Source of the DNA: Pyropia yezoensis
Lineage: Eukaryota > Rhodophyta > Bangiophyceae > Bangiales > Bangiaceae
Assembly: GCA_009829735.1 (NCBI GenBank)
Contig: CM020620.1
Span: 20,186,020-20,250,019, forward strand
DNA: 64,000 bases
Reading direction: 5' to 3'
Shown here: positions 1-10,400 of the stretch, one piece after another
Layout of the letters: the number at the start of each line of letters is the position of its first letter
Position numbering within the stretch: the first letter of the stretch is position 1
Position numbers and translations under genes: made by a program
The notes under the pieces: model-generated
What the model saw: the letters and a program-made list of their open reading frames with translations, nothing else
What the model was told of the DNA's origin: nothing
Databases searched by the model: none

Positions 1-1902
1 GGAAGACGACGAGTCCGAAGACGACGTGTCTGCCTCCTCTGCCGAAGGTGTGGCGACCGCGACGACCGGTCGAGACCCACCCTCGCGGCGTGAACGTACT
101 TCGTTCGTAGCCGACTTCTTACTCGCATTCCTAACAAGTTGTTCGATGCGTTTACTCAACTTGGGGCAATCATATGCCCAGTGTCCATCGGAGTTGCAGT
201 TCCAACACCGATGGTCTGTTCCGGGAGGGGTCTTCCCAACTGGGGAAGACGAAGGGATGCCCTGGGAAGTTCCCACGGCAGCTACCACCCTCTCATTGCG
301 GATTCGGCGTGCCTCTCTCAACTCTCTGGCCTGGCGCGCCTCCTCCCGTTCCTTGGCCAACTCGGCCTGACGCTCCTGGCGTTGTTCCTCCCGCAACTTG
401 CGGTTGGCCTCGCCTCTGCGATAGGCGAACCTAGCCAACTCGGCCAGGGTCGCCCGGGCAGTGTTATGCTCCCGGGTCTCAATCCGGACTGACCAATGGA
501 GTCCCTCCACAAACCGACTCTTCACCACAGCTTGTGGATGAAGAAACCCACAAAGATTGTTGAGCTTACGGACTCGCTCCGCAAAGGACAACTCGTCCTC
601 CGCCTCTTCCTGATGGGCTTGCGTAAACTCCTCGACTTGAGAAGCCAACGCTGCCTCATCAACCATGGCTCTCAACAACCAGTTGACGAGCTCCAAATAG
701 GACGTCACCTCCCCAGCGCCTCCACTTGAGGAGCTGGGCATGACGGACATAAGTTCTGTCCGTAGGTCGCCCTTCGTAAACTCCTGTAGCATGTAAATAG
801 CCATGCCTTCACTTATGGCATTGTCGTCACAGGCTTTTGTGAAACGACGTAGGAACTCAAAGACACGGAGGGGGGGAGTTCCGTCCCACTCCGCTTTGTG
901 CCCAAAAGAAAGAAGTGCATTCTTCTTGGCACGGCCCATGGCTCGGGCCTGGTCAGGACCATACACCACCGACTTGTTGTGGAGGGCGTAGGTCTCACAG
1001 TCAAAGATCCTCTGGTAGACCGGGTTGGCTACCTGGATCTTTGGCGGCACCTCACGTTGAGGGAACAGCCGCTGTGGCACTGGGGTAAGTTCACCCTCAG
1101 TGCCTGTAGTCCGGCGCGGCGCGCTTGGTGTAGCCGCCGGCGTTTCCGGGGGGAACTCCCCCATGAAGGGCGTACGCCCCACCGAGTATGGTGTGGCTCC
1201 CTCGTTGGGAGTCACAGGTGTCGCCCCCAGTTCGGGGCGACCAGAGATAGGCGTAAGGGGGGATTCTCCCTGCGCCTGCGGGCTCGAAAGCCCCAATCCG
1301 GTCTGGACATTAAGGCCATCTGGCAAACTCGCCACAATCTGATTCAGAATAGTATTCGTCATCGTGACCACCAGGTCCGGCAAAGTCTGCCGCAACACAT
1401 TGGTCGCCTCCCGACGGACAGTTTCCGCGAGGAGTGGATTGACGACTCCAGTTGAGTCTCGGTCCGCCTCCGGGAGTCCACCTGAGGGGTAACCACGTCC
1501 CTCAGGGGCCTCAACCGGGGGCATGGGCGCGAGCCCATCGCCGACCAACGGAGGTCCACCGTCCTCAGAAAGCCTAGTTGGCGACGGCTCCAAGCCAAAG
1601 TTGGCTACAACCCGAGTGGAACCCGCGGGGACAGTCCTCACCCCTTGGGACGTTCCCGTTGAGTATACCACACGGTGGCCAGACTTCGGCCCACCCACAT
1701 CAGAAGTGTCACCCGAGTGAACTCCCGACTGAGTCGGGGTGGCCCGTTGCCCGCCCGTACTTCCAGTCCTGCTGGCTTGAGGGACCTCTAGTCCCTCTGC
1801 GACCCCAGGTAAACCCACCTGTGTCTCACCAGTATTCAAAGGCACTGAAGTATGTGCGTCACCCGTGTACTCCCCGGACGTCGGGGGGTCCGAGCTAGCC
1901 AT
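1..1902 (-). CDS. gag: Gag polyprotein of element B (open at the window edge)
   Basis: Gag is the structural polyprotein that packages retrotransposon RNA into cytoplasmic virus-like particles. On the minus strand a frame is open from an ATG at 1902 down to base 1, at least 634 codons. The first 270 or so residues are rich in Ser, Thr, Pro and Gly. A helical segment (about residues 290-480) resembles retrotransposon capsids in pattern, and a charged Arg/Glu/Ala stretch follows. A CCHC zinc knuckle, CWNCNSDGHWAYDCP (C-x2-C-x4-H-x4-C), lies near position 190. The ORF ends in an acidic serine run at the edge. The protein is distinct from family A Gag but has the same layout. The ATG was chosen because it is the first after the primer binding site. 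Confidence 0.8.
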   Translation of the reverse strand, partial: MASSDPPTSGEYTGDAHTSVPLNTGETQVGLPGVAEGLEVPQASRTGSTGGQRATPTQSGVHSGDTSDVGGPKSGHRVVYSTGTSQGVRTVPAGSTRVVANFGLEPSPTRLSEDGGPPLVGDGLAPMPPVEAPEGRGYPSGGLPEADRDSTGVVNPLLAETVRREATNVLRQTLPDLVVTMTNTILNQIVASLPDGLNVQTGLGLSSPQAQGESPLTPISGRPELGATPVTPNEGATPYSVGRTPFMGEFPPETPAATPSAPRRTTGTEGELTPVPQRLFPQREVPPKIQVANPVYQRIFDCETYALHNKSVVYGPDQARAMGRAKKNALLSFGHKAEWDGTPPLRVFEFLRRFTKACDDNAISEGMAIYMLQEFTKGDLRTELMSVMPSSSSGGAGEVTSYLELVNWLLRAMVDEAALASQVEEFTQAHQEEAEDELSFAERVRKLNNLCGFLHPQAVVKSRFVEGLHWSVRIETREHNTARATLAELARFAYRRGEANRKLREEQRQERQAELAKEREEARQARELREARRIRNERVVAAVGTSQGIPSSSPVGKTPPGTDHRCWNCNSDGHWAYDCPKLSKRIEQLVRNASKKSATNEVRSRREGGSRPVVAVATPSAEEADTSSSDSSSS

Positions 1903-2001
1903 GTTGGCTGACGATCCGTATGACACGGTCCAAGACCACCGTTCCTCTGAGACAGAGGGCCCCCTACACCCGGGTGCACCCGGAGGTAAAGTTTACCTCT
2001 G

Positions 2002-2019
2002 TCCCCTGCTGCTCCACCA
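2002..2019 (-). other. Primer binding site of element B
   Basis: Directly inside the LTR on the minus strand lies TGGTGGAGCAGCAGGGGA, separated from the LTR end by two bases. It begins TGG, the complement of a tRNA 3' CCA end, so it fits a site for a tRNA primer of reverse transcription. The identical sequence follows the family A LTRs. The tRNA species was not identified. Confidence 0.75.
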
Positions 2020-2021
2020 AA

Positions 2022-2235
2022 TGTAGCAGAAGTCACCTTGAAATCGCCGGAAAAATCGATGTTGGATGCCCGGAATCGAACCCACGCCATGGAACATATG
2101 TTAACCAGGCGTTGTGGACCACTGCGCCACGGGTTGAATCCTTGACATCTTGGGCCAGATATGCGCTTTTCATCCCAAATCCTTACAGCACCGATCGCTG
2201 GGTCCGTTATACGTGGCAGTCGCGATACTGCCACA
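2022..2235 (-). repeat. B-type LTR (214 bp), 5' LTR of element B
   Basis: On the minus strand the repeat starts TGTGGCAGTATCG and ends TGCTACA (TG...CA). Two other copies lie at 3172-3385 and 5300-5513, about 99% identical by eye. The first 22 bases form a hairpin (GTGGCAGT, six bases, ACTGCCAC). The interior holds a tRNA-like block with a box A match (TGGCGCAGTGG) and a perfect box B (GGTTCGATTCC). Confidence 0.85.
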
Positions 2236-2464
2236 TATCCCCCATCCGAAGGCTTGACCGCCCCGGTCAAGTAACGTTCCCGGCTACTTCCACGACTACT
2301 CCGAGACGACTTCCACCGTGTAGCTGGAAATTCCGATACTTAGGTAGACGGACGGCTTACGGCGTACTGACTTCCACACGCTTCCTGGAACGTGCCTCCG
2401 GGGCCCCAACCGGAGGGTACCCGTCCGCCTCGCTGGTCACCGTACTCCCCTGCTGCTCCACCAA

Positions 2465-2941
2465 ATGTGGCAAAAACCACATGCGCACACGGCACCCAAG
2501 TTGGGGCGGTGTGCAAGGGCTGCCTCCCGTGTCGGGGGACCCGGAAGAAGTGCAAGTCGCACACACTCTGTCCCTGTTGTGGGGCAAACCCCCCACGGAC
2601 AAACAAGAGGATGGTGTGTGGTCCAACAGTTTCTTGGTCGGGACGGGGACGCAGGGCCAAGCCCCGCTGTCCCTCCCCTTATCCCCCCAGGGTCCACTCA
2701 GAATCTCGCCACTCAGAATCTCCCACCCCAGCACCTGCCCACCGGGCCACACGAAAATTCAAGACGATAAATGCAGAAAACCCTCAAATCCAAGTTGGAT
2801 TTACTACTAAGCTAACTATCCCAAACTTAGGGAATATGGACCCAAATGCAGGGGGAGGAACGGATCAGGCTAGTGGCCTGCCGCCCCTTGCATGGCACGT
2901 GTTGCCCCCCTACCTGGGGGTCAATACTGCCACACTCTACA
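2465..2941 (+). repeat. Possible LTR of a third type (C)
   Basis: This 477-bp segment starts TGTGGCAAAAACCACA, a hairpin like the starts of the A and B LTRs, and ends CTCTACA. A primer-binding-site sequence follows at 2944-2961. A second outward-facing binding-site sequence sits on its other side (2447-2462), so orientation is uncertain. No second copy is present to confirm the ends. Confidence 0.45.
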
Positions 2942-3171
2942 TTTGGTGGAGCAGCATGGGAGTACGGTGACCAGCGAGGCGGACGGGTACCCTCCGGTTG
3001 GGGCCCCGGAGGCACGTTCCAGGAAGCGTGTGGAAGTCAGTATGCCGTAAGCCGTCCGTCTACCTAAGTACCGGAATTTCCAGCTGCACGGTGGAAGTCG
3101 TCTCGGAGTAGTCGCGGAAGTAGCCGGGAACGTTACTTGACCGGGGCGGTCAAGCCTTCGGAAGGGGGATA

Positions 3172-3385
3172 TGTGGCAGTATCGCGACTGCCACGTATAA
3201 CGGACCCAGCGATTGGTGCTGTAAGGATTTGGGATGAAAAGCGCATATCTGGCCCAAGATGTCAAGGATTCAACCCGTGGCGCAGTGGTCCACAACGCCT
3301 GGTTAACATATGTTCCATGGCGTGGGTTCGATTCCGGGCATCCAACATCGATTTTTCCGGCGATTTCAAGGTGACTTCTGCTACA
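3172..3385 (+). repeat. B-type LTR (214 bp), plus orientation
   Basis: This is a full copy of the B LTR, preceded by a polypurine tract (GGAAGGGGGATA), so it looks like the 3' LTR of a plus-strand piece. It forms the outer part of the right arm of the palindrome. It contains the same tRNA-like box A and box B block. Base 3386 onward is family A sequence. Confidence 0.85.
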
Positions 3386-3888
3386 GTGGGCTTTGCGCCC
3401 TTTCGCCACAACCACCCCTTTTCGGGATGACCTCAGGGGGGTGCCCCCCTCCGTATGGCGCCTATGCGATCCGTTTTCGTGACCGTTGGATTCACGATAC
3501 GGGTAGTGAGTCACGATCCCCTTCCCGATGGGGACGGGTTGTAAGCGTGTCCGCCACCAGTCATCTGGTGGTAGGGGAGCCCTACTCGTGTGAACGAGTG
3601 AGGGTGGGGGCGTGGCTACCCGCTTTTCGCGGGGGCGGTTGCAGGTTGACCCGCCCTCAAGCCTCCCGTGTGGGGCGTGGCCCCGGCCCAGGTGCCTGGG
3701 TGGAGCGCGCTTGTAGCTCCGTGTGGCGCGGGTCGTCCCGCGCCCCTGTGTCGCCCCTCGTAGGGGTTTCGGTGGTCATGAGCGCGGGTACCCACGCTTC
3801 CCCGGCTCATCCCGGTTGTCACACCGTGCCGGGTCGTAGCCGGCGACGGCTTGTGGGTACGGGGGACCCCTGCCACCCCGGCTTCATC
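3386..3888 (+). other. Leader region of the antisense ORF, copy A1
   Basis: About 500 bases upstream of the antisense ORF start. The beginning matches the stretch near 45030 in copy A3 in reverse orientation, so it is part of family A and not host DNA. It probably carries the 5' untranslated sequence of the antisense transcript. I see no other gene in it. Confidence 0.5.
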
Positions 3889-6606
3889 ATGTCCGACCCC
3901 GAGGTACTCGGGGAGGAGGAAGACCGCGTCGTCCCGGAGGAGATGGAGGACGACGCGCCAATCGGTCCGACCCCCCCTGGGTGCTTCCTGGCTAGCTCGT
4001 CCGACGACGACACGCCGGTGGCCGTCCATTTGTCGGCCGGAGGACTGTCGTCCGTCTCTAGCGGTACGACGGCGCCGTCGGTTGGCGGTCGACCGCGGGT
4101 GGCTGCCTCTACTCCTTCTCTTCCGGCTGCCCGGATGGGACCTGGTGCCGGTGCCGGCGCGGCAATGCTTCCTGATGGTCCGTCCGGCGGTGGCGGAGGC
4201 GTTTCCCTGCCGGCTCCGGCGGGGCAAGGTTGTCCGGGTGTCCGTCCGCAACTCCCTCGAGACGGGGCGGGTGTTGAAGTGGGTGGTGGTGGCGGCGCCT
4301 CGCCCAGTGGGGCGGGTCAAGATGGTGCGGGTGCCCGCCCGGCCGGCGCTCCGGCCCTGGGGGCTGTACCAGTGCCTTCCCCGTCCGAGGCGGGGGCAAC
4401 GTCGACGGGTGGTGCCGGCGACGGTACCTTACCCGTGGTGCCGCGGGCGTCAAGCGGTCAAGACGCTCCTTCCCCGATGGCGGTCGACACCGGGGGTTAC
4501 TCCGTGCGGGCGCCCGCCCTTCTCCTTCCTCCTCGACCCCGCGCTCCTGCGCCTGTGCATCTACCCGTTGGGGTCCCGCCGACGCCGGCGCTTCTTCCTG
4601 GGCCTGCTCGGGTTGCCCCGCTTGGTGGCAGCGTCGGTTCGTCCGGTGGCGGTGTCGCCTCGCTTGGTGGCGGCGACACCTCTGCGGTGGGACACATACC
4701 GATGTCGGTCTCCGAGATGGTGGCTCGGGTGCGTCGCCTGACCGTTCCAGAGTCGATGGACTCTGCCGGTCGGATGCGGGTGGACATCCACCCGCCGGGC
4801 TACCTCGGAGGTACCTCCCGTCCGGTCCCGCTCGGCCCCTGTTGGGAGCGAGAGTTGGCTCGGCTGGTCGCCCATCCAGACGACGTTCGCGTCGAGCATC
4901 ATTGGATTCTGAGTCAGCCGGATGACCGGCATGCTCAACTCTGGCGTACCCGGGTCGGGCGGCCTGAGGTTGCCCTCCATCCCGCATTCGGGGTGTGCGA
5001 CTTGGTCGCTCCCGCGCTGCCGCGGGAGGTGGATTACCTCGCGGGTGCCCACGGGGTGGCTGCATCGCAGACCCCCGTGGCGTTCGGGCGGCTTGTGCCT
5101 GGGACCAACCGGTATCCCGGTTTGGATTACTACCCGGGGGATCCCCCGTATCTGTGGCTGACGCCGGCCTTCCCGCCCATGGCTGGGCTGAAGTTGGCGT
5201 CGAGCTGGCGTCGCAACCATGGTGTCATGGCGGACCCTTTTCGCACTGATATAACGTGCGCGTTGCAGACCGGTAACGGTCGAGCTCCAGTGTACACTCT
5301 GTGGCAGTATCGCGACTGCCACGTATAACGGACCCAGCGATCGGTGCTGTAAGGATTTGGGCTGAAAAGCGCATATCTGGCCCAAGATGTCAAGGATTCA
5401 ACCCGTGGCGCAGTGGTCCACAACGCCTGGTTAACATATGTTCCATGGCGTGGGTTCGATTCCGGGCATCCAACATCGATTTTTCCGGCGATTTCAAGGT
5501 GACTTCTGCTACACACTCTCTTGCGCCCGCCTGGGTGGCAAGAGGGGTGGGAGCCCGCTCTGGCTTGCCGGTTTGACACCGGTCCCTGCCTTCGTTACTT
5601 CGGCAGTGTGTTGGCCGCTCGACCTACGCATGTGCTGCAGGGCGTCTTCACCCTGGATTTTACCCCCGGGCAGGTCTCTTCCTTCCTGCTGTCGGCTCGC
5701 CGACAGGGCAGGCTGTTCCATCTTCCGACGGGCGTCCTTCGGCACCTTGGGGAGATAGGCGTTACCGCCATTGCTGCAGGGACGGGTCTCACCCGTGAGC
5801 TGGCGGCGCTGGTGTCCGTTCACGATGCCGTGAACTGGTCGGCGGTGGCGACCTTGCCTCCGCTTCGGGACGCGCAGCCGGGAACGCTCCCGCTGCCTCG
5901 GCACTCGCTCCGTATCCGCCGAGTTATCTCGGGGGAGGATGGATACCAAGGGTGGGCGTCCACCGAGTCGGTTCCCGACTTGGGTATTCCCGTGGTCCTT
6001 CCTGACCCTCTCCAGGAGATGACCCCCTGGCTCGGTAACCCGACCCCTGTGGGTCGCCGTCGCCGTGAGTGGGATTCCACCAGTGGGGGCCGTGAGACGT
6101 ATCGCGGTCGTGGCGAGTTCCACCGGATTCCCGGTGGCCGTTATGCCCAGGAGTCTGGTGCTCTTTCGCGGCCGTACCGTGCTCCGTACCCGGCACCGCC
6201 GGCTCCGGTGGTGGCTGTGTCCTCACAGCCGGCTCCGACTCCAGTCCCTCCGGTTGCGCCGGTGGCTTCGACGGGTCCTGTCATGCCCGACGGGGGTCCC
6301 CGCTTGTGGTATGAGGGCGTATCCGCCCTTATCTTTCGTAAGTCTTCGGAGGCGCCCCCGGTTTGCTGGGGGGATATCCCCCCTGGCGGTGCGGTGGTAG
6401 GTACTGCGCGTTGCCTCGACTGGGTGCTCACCCGCCTCCAGATGGCTCTGGAGTCTGTAGAGGCTAGTCGCAGCACTATGCTCGAGCTCTGCACTGAGGT
6501 AACTCAGGCGATTGACCGGCGTGAGATAGCCGACCGTTGGAGCTCGGAAGTGTACGCGACGACGCGTGACTGGCCCCCTTCTACCGACGGGGGTAACCCC
6601 TATTGA
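3889..6606 (+). pseudogene. Antisense accessory ORF (ORFX) of copy A1, interrupted by a solo LTR
   Basis: This is the A1 version of the family A ORF lying opposite to gag-pol. It starts at an ATG with an acidic segment (MSDPEVLGEEEDR), passes through a long Pro/Gly/Ala-rich linker, and reaches a conserved domain sharing blocks such as HHWILSQPDDRHAQLWRTRV and SSWRRNHGVMAD with copies A2-A4. The last 110 residues are again conserved (GPRLWYEGV at their start). Function is unknown; I see no signal peptide or membrane segment. A 214-bp solo LTR with target duplications sits inside the conserved domain, so this copy is a fossil. Protein similarity to the young copies is much higher in the two domains than in the linker. 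Confidence 0.7.
5300..5513 (+). repeat. Solo B-type LTR with 5-bp target duplication
   Basis: A complete 214-bp B LTR (TGTGGCAG...TGCTACA) is flanked by CACTC at 5295-5299 and 5514-5518. It interrupts the antisense ORF of A1. A solo LTR is what remains after LTR-LTR recombination removes the body of an element. It differs from the copy at 3172-3385 at about two positions. Confidence 0.9.
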
Positions 6607-6925
6607 TGGTTGTGGGTGTGAGGGTGAGAGACCCGGTGGCCCTCATGGTGGCCGGGTACTAGTGAGTAAAACCTCATCCCCCTCGGGGGCTTTGCTTGCC
6701 TCTGTTTGTTGCCCTGAGGGATACCCCTTCTGGCTCAGTGGTGCCTTGCCTCTCGTCCACCTTCTTCCCGTTGGTAAGTACTTCGGCAGGTCATCCTCCT
6801 TTACTCTGCGTCTTGGCTTGGGGAGGTCATCCTCCGGTGTAAGCTTCCGGTTACATCGATATCATGGGAGTTACTTTTCCCAGTCAGTCAACTTATGGGG
6901 CTCCGTGCCTACTTAGTTCCCTAAG
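6607..6925. other. Conserved non-coding stretch downstream of the antisense ORF (A1)
   Basis: This region resembles 26840-27125 in A4, and the reverse strand of 21110-21380 and 41810-42090 in A2 and A3, although no long ORF is shared. It contains the short inverted repeat GGAGGTCATCCTCC. It is likely the 3' untranslated region of the antisense gene. Confidence 0.45.
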
Positions 6926-6929
6926 CTTG

Positions 6930-7385
6930 GCTTGACTTAGATACTTAAGTCTGCCTTGACGTAGTAACCTAAGTCTGCCTTGCCTTAGTGACCTAAGTCT
7001 GTCTTGACTTAGTCACCTAAGTCTGCCTTGACTTCGTTACCTAGTTCTGCACTGACTTAATAACCTAATTCTGCCTTGACTTAGTAACCTAAGTCTGCCT
7101 TGACTTAGTAACCTAAGTCTGCCTTGACTTTAAGTTTGTCTTAACTTAGTAAGCTAAGTCTGCCTTGACTTAGTAGCCTAAGTCTGCCTCGACTTCGTAA
7201 CCTAAGTCTGCCTTGACTTAGCAACCTAAGTCTGGTTTGACTTAGTAATCTAATTCTGCATTGACTTAGGAATATAGGTCTGCCTTGACTTAGTAGTCTA
7301 AGTCTGCCTTGACTTAGTAGCCTAAGTCTGCCTTGACTTAGTAGCCTAAGTCTGCCTTGACTTAGTAACCTAAGTCTGCTATGAC
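6930..7385. repeat. 24-bp hairpin minisatellite between pol and ORFX (A1), about 19 units
   Basis: Tandem units of 24 bp with core CTTGACTTAGTAACCTAAG. Each unit holds the inverted repeat GACTTAG, four bases, CTAAGTC. The array lies exactly between the converging ends of pol and the antisense ORF. The young copies have only about four related units. Confidence 0.85.
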
Positions 7386-7453
7386 CATGTCACACGCTAC
7401 TTAGTAGGTGTAAGCCCCACCCCCAACAGCCGAAGTCGGTGTCGGTTGGGTTG

Positions 7454-10400
7454 TTACAATAGGCGGCGTCGCCTCATGTAAGGCATGAGGAGTTGGCGGG
7501 GTATATTTGCCGCCTGTTCCCAGGTGGGTGACTCGTAACCGACCCACATTACCTTGACGTACCAGGGCTCTGGTAGGTCTTGGTCGGTATGTCCGACGAT
7601 GCTCTCTATTTGGTATGGGATTCCATCCGGTCCCACCGGGTCATCCGACCGGTGGGTGGTAAGAGCTTCATGTAGCAACCCAGCCGGTACCGGCTGAGGG
7701 TGTTCCGGCTTCGGCGCCGGTGTGACATCACTCAATCCGATGCGTTGTACCTCCGTATCGGAGTGGAGGATAACAGAGTGGTCATCTCTGTGGAGGATCT
7801 GGAACGGTCCCTTGACCGGTTGCATGAGCTTGTTCCCTCGGAACTTCTGGTGTCTGATGTTGACCCAGTCACCTGTCATCAGGGTTGCGTTTTGCACCCG
7901 TAGTCGGGCGTCGAAGTTCTTCTTGTATCGAAGTTGAGTTCGATCAAGGGCACCCTTGAGCTTAGGTATCATCCATGATAGCTTGGCCAACCAAGCGAGG
8001 TGGATCCGTTCGGCCGGTCGGCCCTGTGGTATGTCATACCGAGTACACCTGCCCGGAGGCAGCGTCAGGTTACCGACGCCCATTGACATGACCCACTCTA
8101 GGGGTGCGATGTTCGTGCTTCGGTGTGGCCTGGCATTATATGCCAGGGTGAGTACGGACAGGAGCCTGTCCCAAGTGTTTGTGTGCTCAGCCACATAGCA
8201 TAGGAGCATCTTGACGATGGTGCGGTTGAACCGCTCCACTTGCCCGTTGGTTTGCGGGTGGTAGTCGGATGCCCGACGTGGTTCGATACCGAACATGCCC
8301 ATGACCTTCGTGCAGAAGGCTGACGTCAGGTTTGCTCCGTTGTCGGAGAGGAGTTGCTTCATGACTCCGTATGCACTGATCCAGTCGTCAACCACTGCGT
8401 TCATGATTGTGTATGCCGTATCATCCGGGATGGCGGCTGCTCGTGACAGTTTGGTGAAGCGGTCAGACATGACCAGGATGTATCTGTTCCCTTCTTCCGT
8501 AACCGGAAGCGGCCCGAGTATGTCGATAGCGACTTGCTCGTTGGGCCCATCGGGTGGGAATAGTTTCATGGCAGACGCCTGCCTATGTAGACTCATGCGG
8601 TTCCGTGCACACGGGTGGCATCCTCTTACGTGGTCGACCACGTCGACGGCCATTACTGGCCAGCAGAAGAACCTTCGCATTGCTGCGAACATATGTGAGC
8701 CCCCCGGGTGACCGGCTGTAGGGTTATCGTGTTCTCGTTCCATGACGGCTTGCCGTAAGGACACGGGAACCACGACTTGATGTCGTCCATCGGCGGGTGC
8801 CCGCCGGTATATGAGTCCGTCTTCATTCTCTGAGAAGATGCCGGCCGTACCGGCCAGGAGGTTAGCACGATGGCGTCTACAGTCGTCGTCATTGGCCTGT
8901 GCCTCGCGGAAGTCCGCGAGAGTTAGTGGGCACGCGCTGTGTGCCCTGGTATGGTCAACCATACCTTGAGTTGCGTTACCTACCATGCAAACCGGTACCA
9001 CCGGGACGTCCTCGTCCACCTGTCGGGTATCCCCGCTCGGGGTGTCGAGTCGAGACAGTGCGTCTCCCAGATGGTGGGTCGACCCAGCCTTATACACGGT
9101 ACGGTAGTCGTGCTCGGCCATTTTCAGCCTCCACCGGGCGAGCCGTCCATGACTGTCCGAATCCTTGTCACCAAGGTTGAGGAGCCACCGTAGAGGTTCG
9201 CGGTCGGACCTCGCGATGAACCTGGACCCTTCCAGGTATGGACGGAGCAGTTGTACTGCCCATATCACTCCGAGGCACTCGCGCTCGGTGGCACTATAGT
9301 TGCGCTCAGCCGGGTTGAGTGTCCGGCTGAAGTACCCTACCGGACGTAGGTCCGGGATAACGTTATCGGTACCGATCAACGTCTCTCCTTGTAACAGGGT
9401 GCATCCCACTTGGGTGTCGCACGCATCGACATCGATGACGAAGGTCCCCCGTCTGTGCGGTAACGCAAGGACGGATGGGGACAGTAGGGCTCGCTTCAAC
9501 GACTCGAATGCTTCCTCTTCGCTTGGCGAAGGGGGTTGGAGTACCTTGGGCAACGTGCTGCTCGTCAGAACCGTTAACTGTTTGGCTATCCGAGCGAAGT
9601 CCTTGACGAACCGTCGGTACACGTTACACATTCCCAGGAAGCTCTTGAGCTGAGTCTGGGTGTTAGGGAACCTGGCATCCCGGAGTGCCCGGATATTGGC
9701 TTCGAGTACCCCTAGTATAACAGGGGTTATGTGGTGACCCAGATACTCAACAGTCTCTTGGAAGAAGGCGCACTTCTTGAGACGCAGGGTTACCCCGGCG
9801 GTCCTCAAGAGGGTGAGTACCTCGTCGACGTGCTGCACATGGTCATCCATGTTACGCGAGAAGACGATGACATCATCGAGGTACACTAGGCAGTTACGCC
9901 ACTTCACTCCCGACAGTATAATGTCGATAGCCCGCTGGAATGTAGCGGAAGCGTTGGAAAATCCGAAGGGCATCCTTAGGAACTCGTACACTCCACTGTG
10001 ACAGACGAACGCTGTCTTGGGGATATCCTCTTCTGCCACTGGGATTTGCCAGTACCCGGCATTGCAGTCGATTGTGGTAAACACCGTGGCTTCCCCCAGG
10101 GAGTCGATGCATTCATCCATCCTTAATAAAGGGTATGAGTCCTTTTTGGTAACCAAGTTGAGGCGTCGATAATCGATGCAGAACCGAGGGGTTTGATCCT
10201 TCTTCGGTACGATGACGACTGGGGCACCCCACTCCGACATCGAAGGTCGGATCACCTTAGCTTCACTCATCCTCTTCACCTTTCCGTCAACGATCTCTCG
10301 TTGCATAGGTCCCGCTCGATGCGGTTGTGACCGGGCGGGTCGTGCGCCTGGTACCAGGTCTATACGATGTTGGGTTGCCCCAATGGTACCCAAGGCTCCG

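Larger units (their letters stand above)
1..2235 (-). mobile_element. Ty3/Gypsy LTR retrotransposon B, 5' part
   Basis: Read on the minus strand, this is the 5' end of an LTR retrotransposon: a 214-bp LTR (2235 to 2022), a primer binding site, a leader of about 100 bases and a gag ORF that runs off the left edge. Protease and pol would lie outside the window. The visible part looks whole. Its LTR differs from the other two copies of this LTR in the window by only one or a few bases in 214, so the family was active fairly recently. The stretch just upstream of the LTR (2236-2464) itself carries a polypurine tract, so this LTR also looks like the 3' LTR of a neighbouring piece (see the palindrome). 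Confidence 0.8.
2022..3385. repeat. 1.36-kb palindrome with 443-bp arms
   Basis: Positions 2022-2464 and 2942-3385 are inverted copies differing at only a few bases. Going inward, each arm holds a B LTR, a polypurine tract, about 210 bases of internal sequence, and a primer binding site. The arms are separated by a 477-bp LTR-like segment. It may come from self-integration of retroelement cDNA, head-to-head insertion of two short elements, or misassembly. Confidence 0.85.

Noticed and set aside
2357-2970. Protein-coding ORFs inside the palindrome and central LTR-like segment
   Set aside because: The frames cross LTR, primer-site and polypurine sequences on both strands and have no conserved composition.
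3240-3360. Functional tRNA gene in the B LTR
   Set aside because: Box A and box B are present, but the acceptor stem does not pair, the T stem is poor and no proper anticodon arm forms. It also recurs only as part of the LTR.
6930-7385. CRISPR-like array
   Set aside because: Units are contiguous 24-bp repeats without unique spacers, in a eukaryotic retrotransposon. It is a minisatellite.
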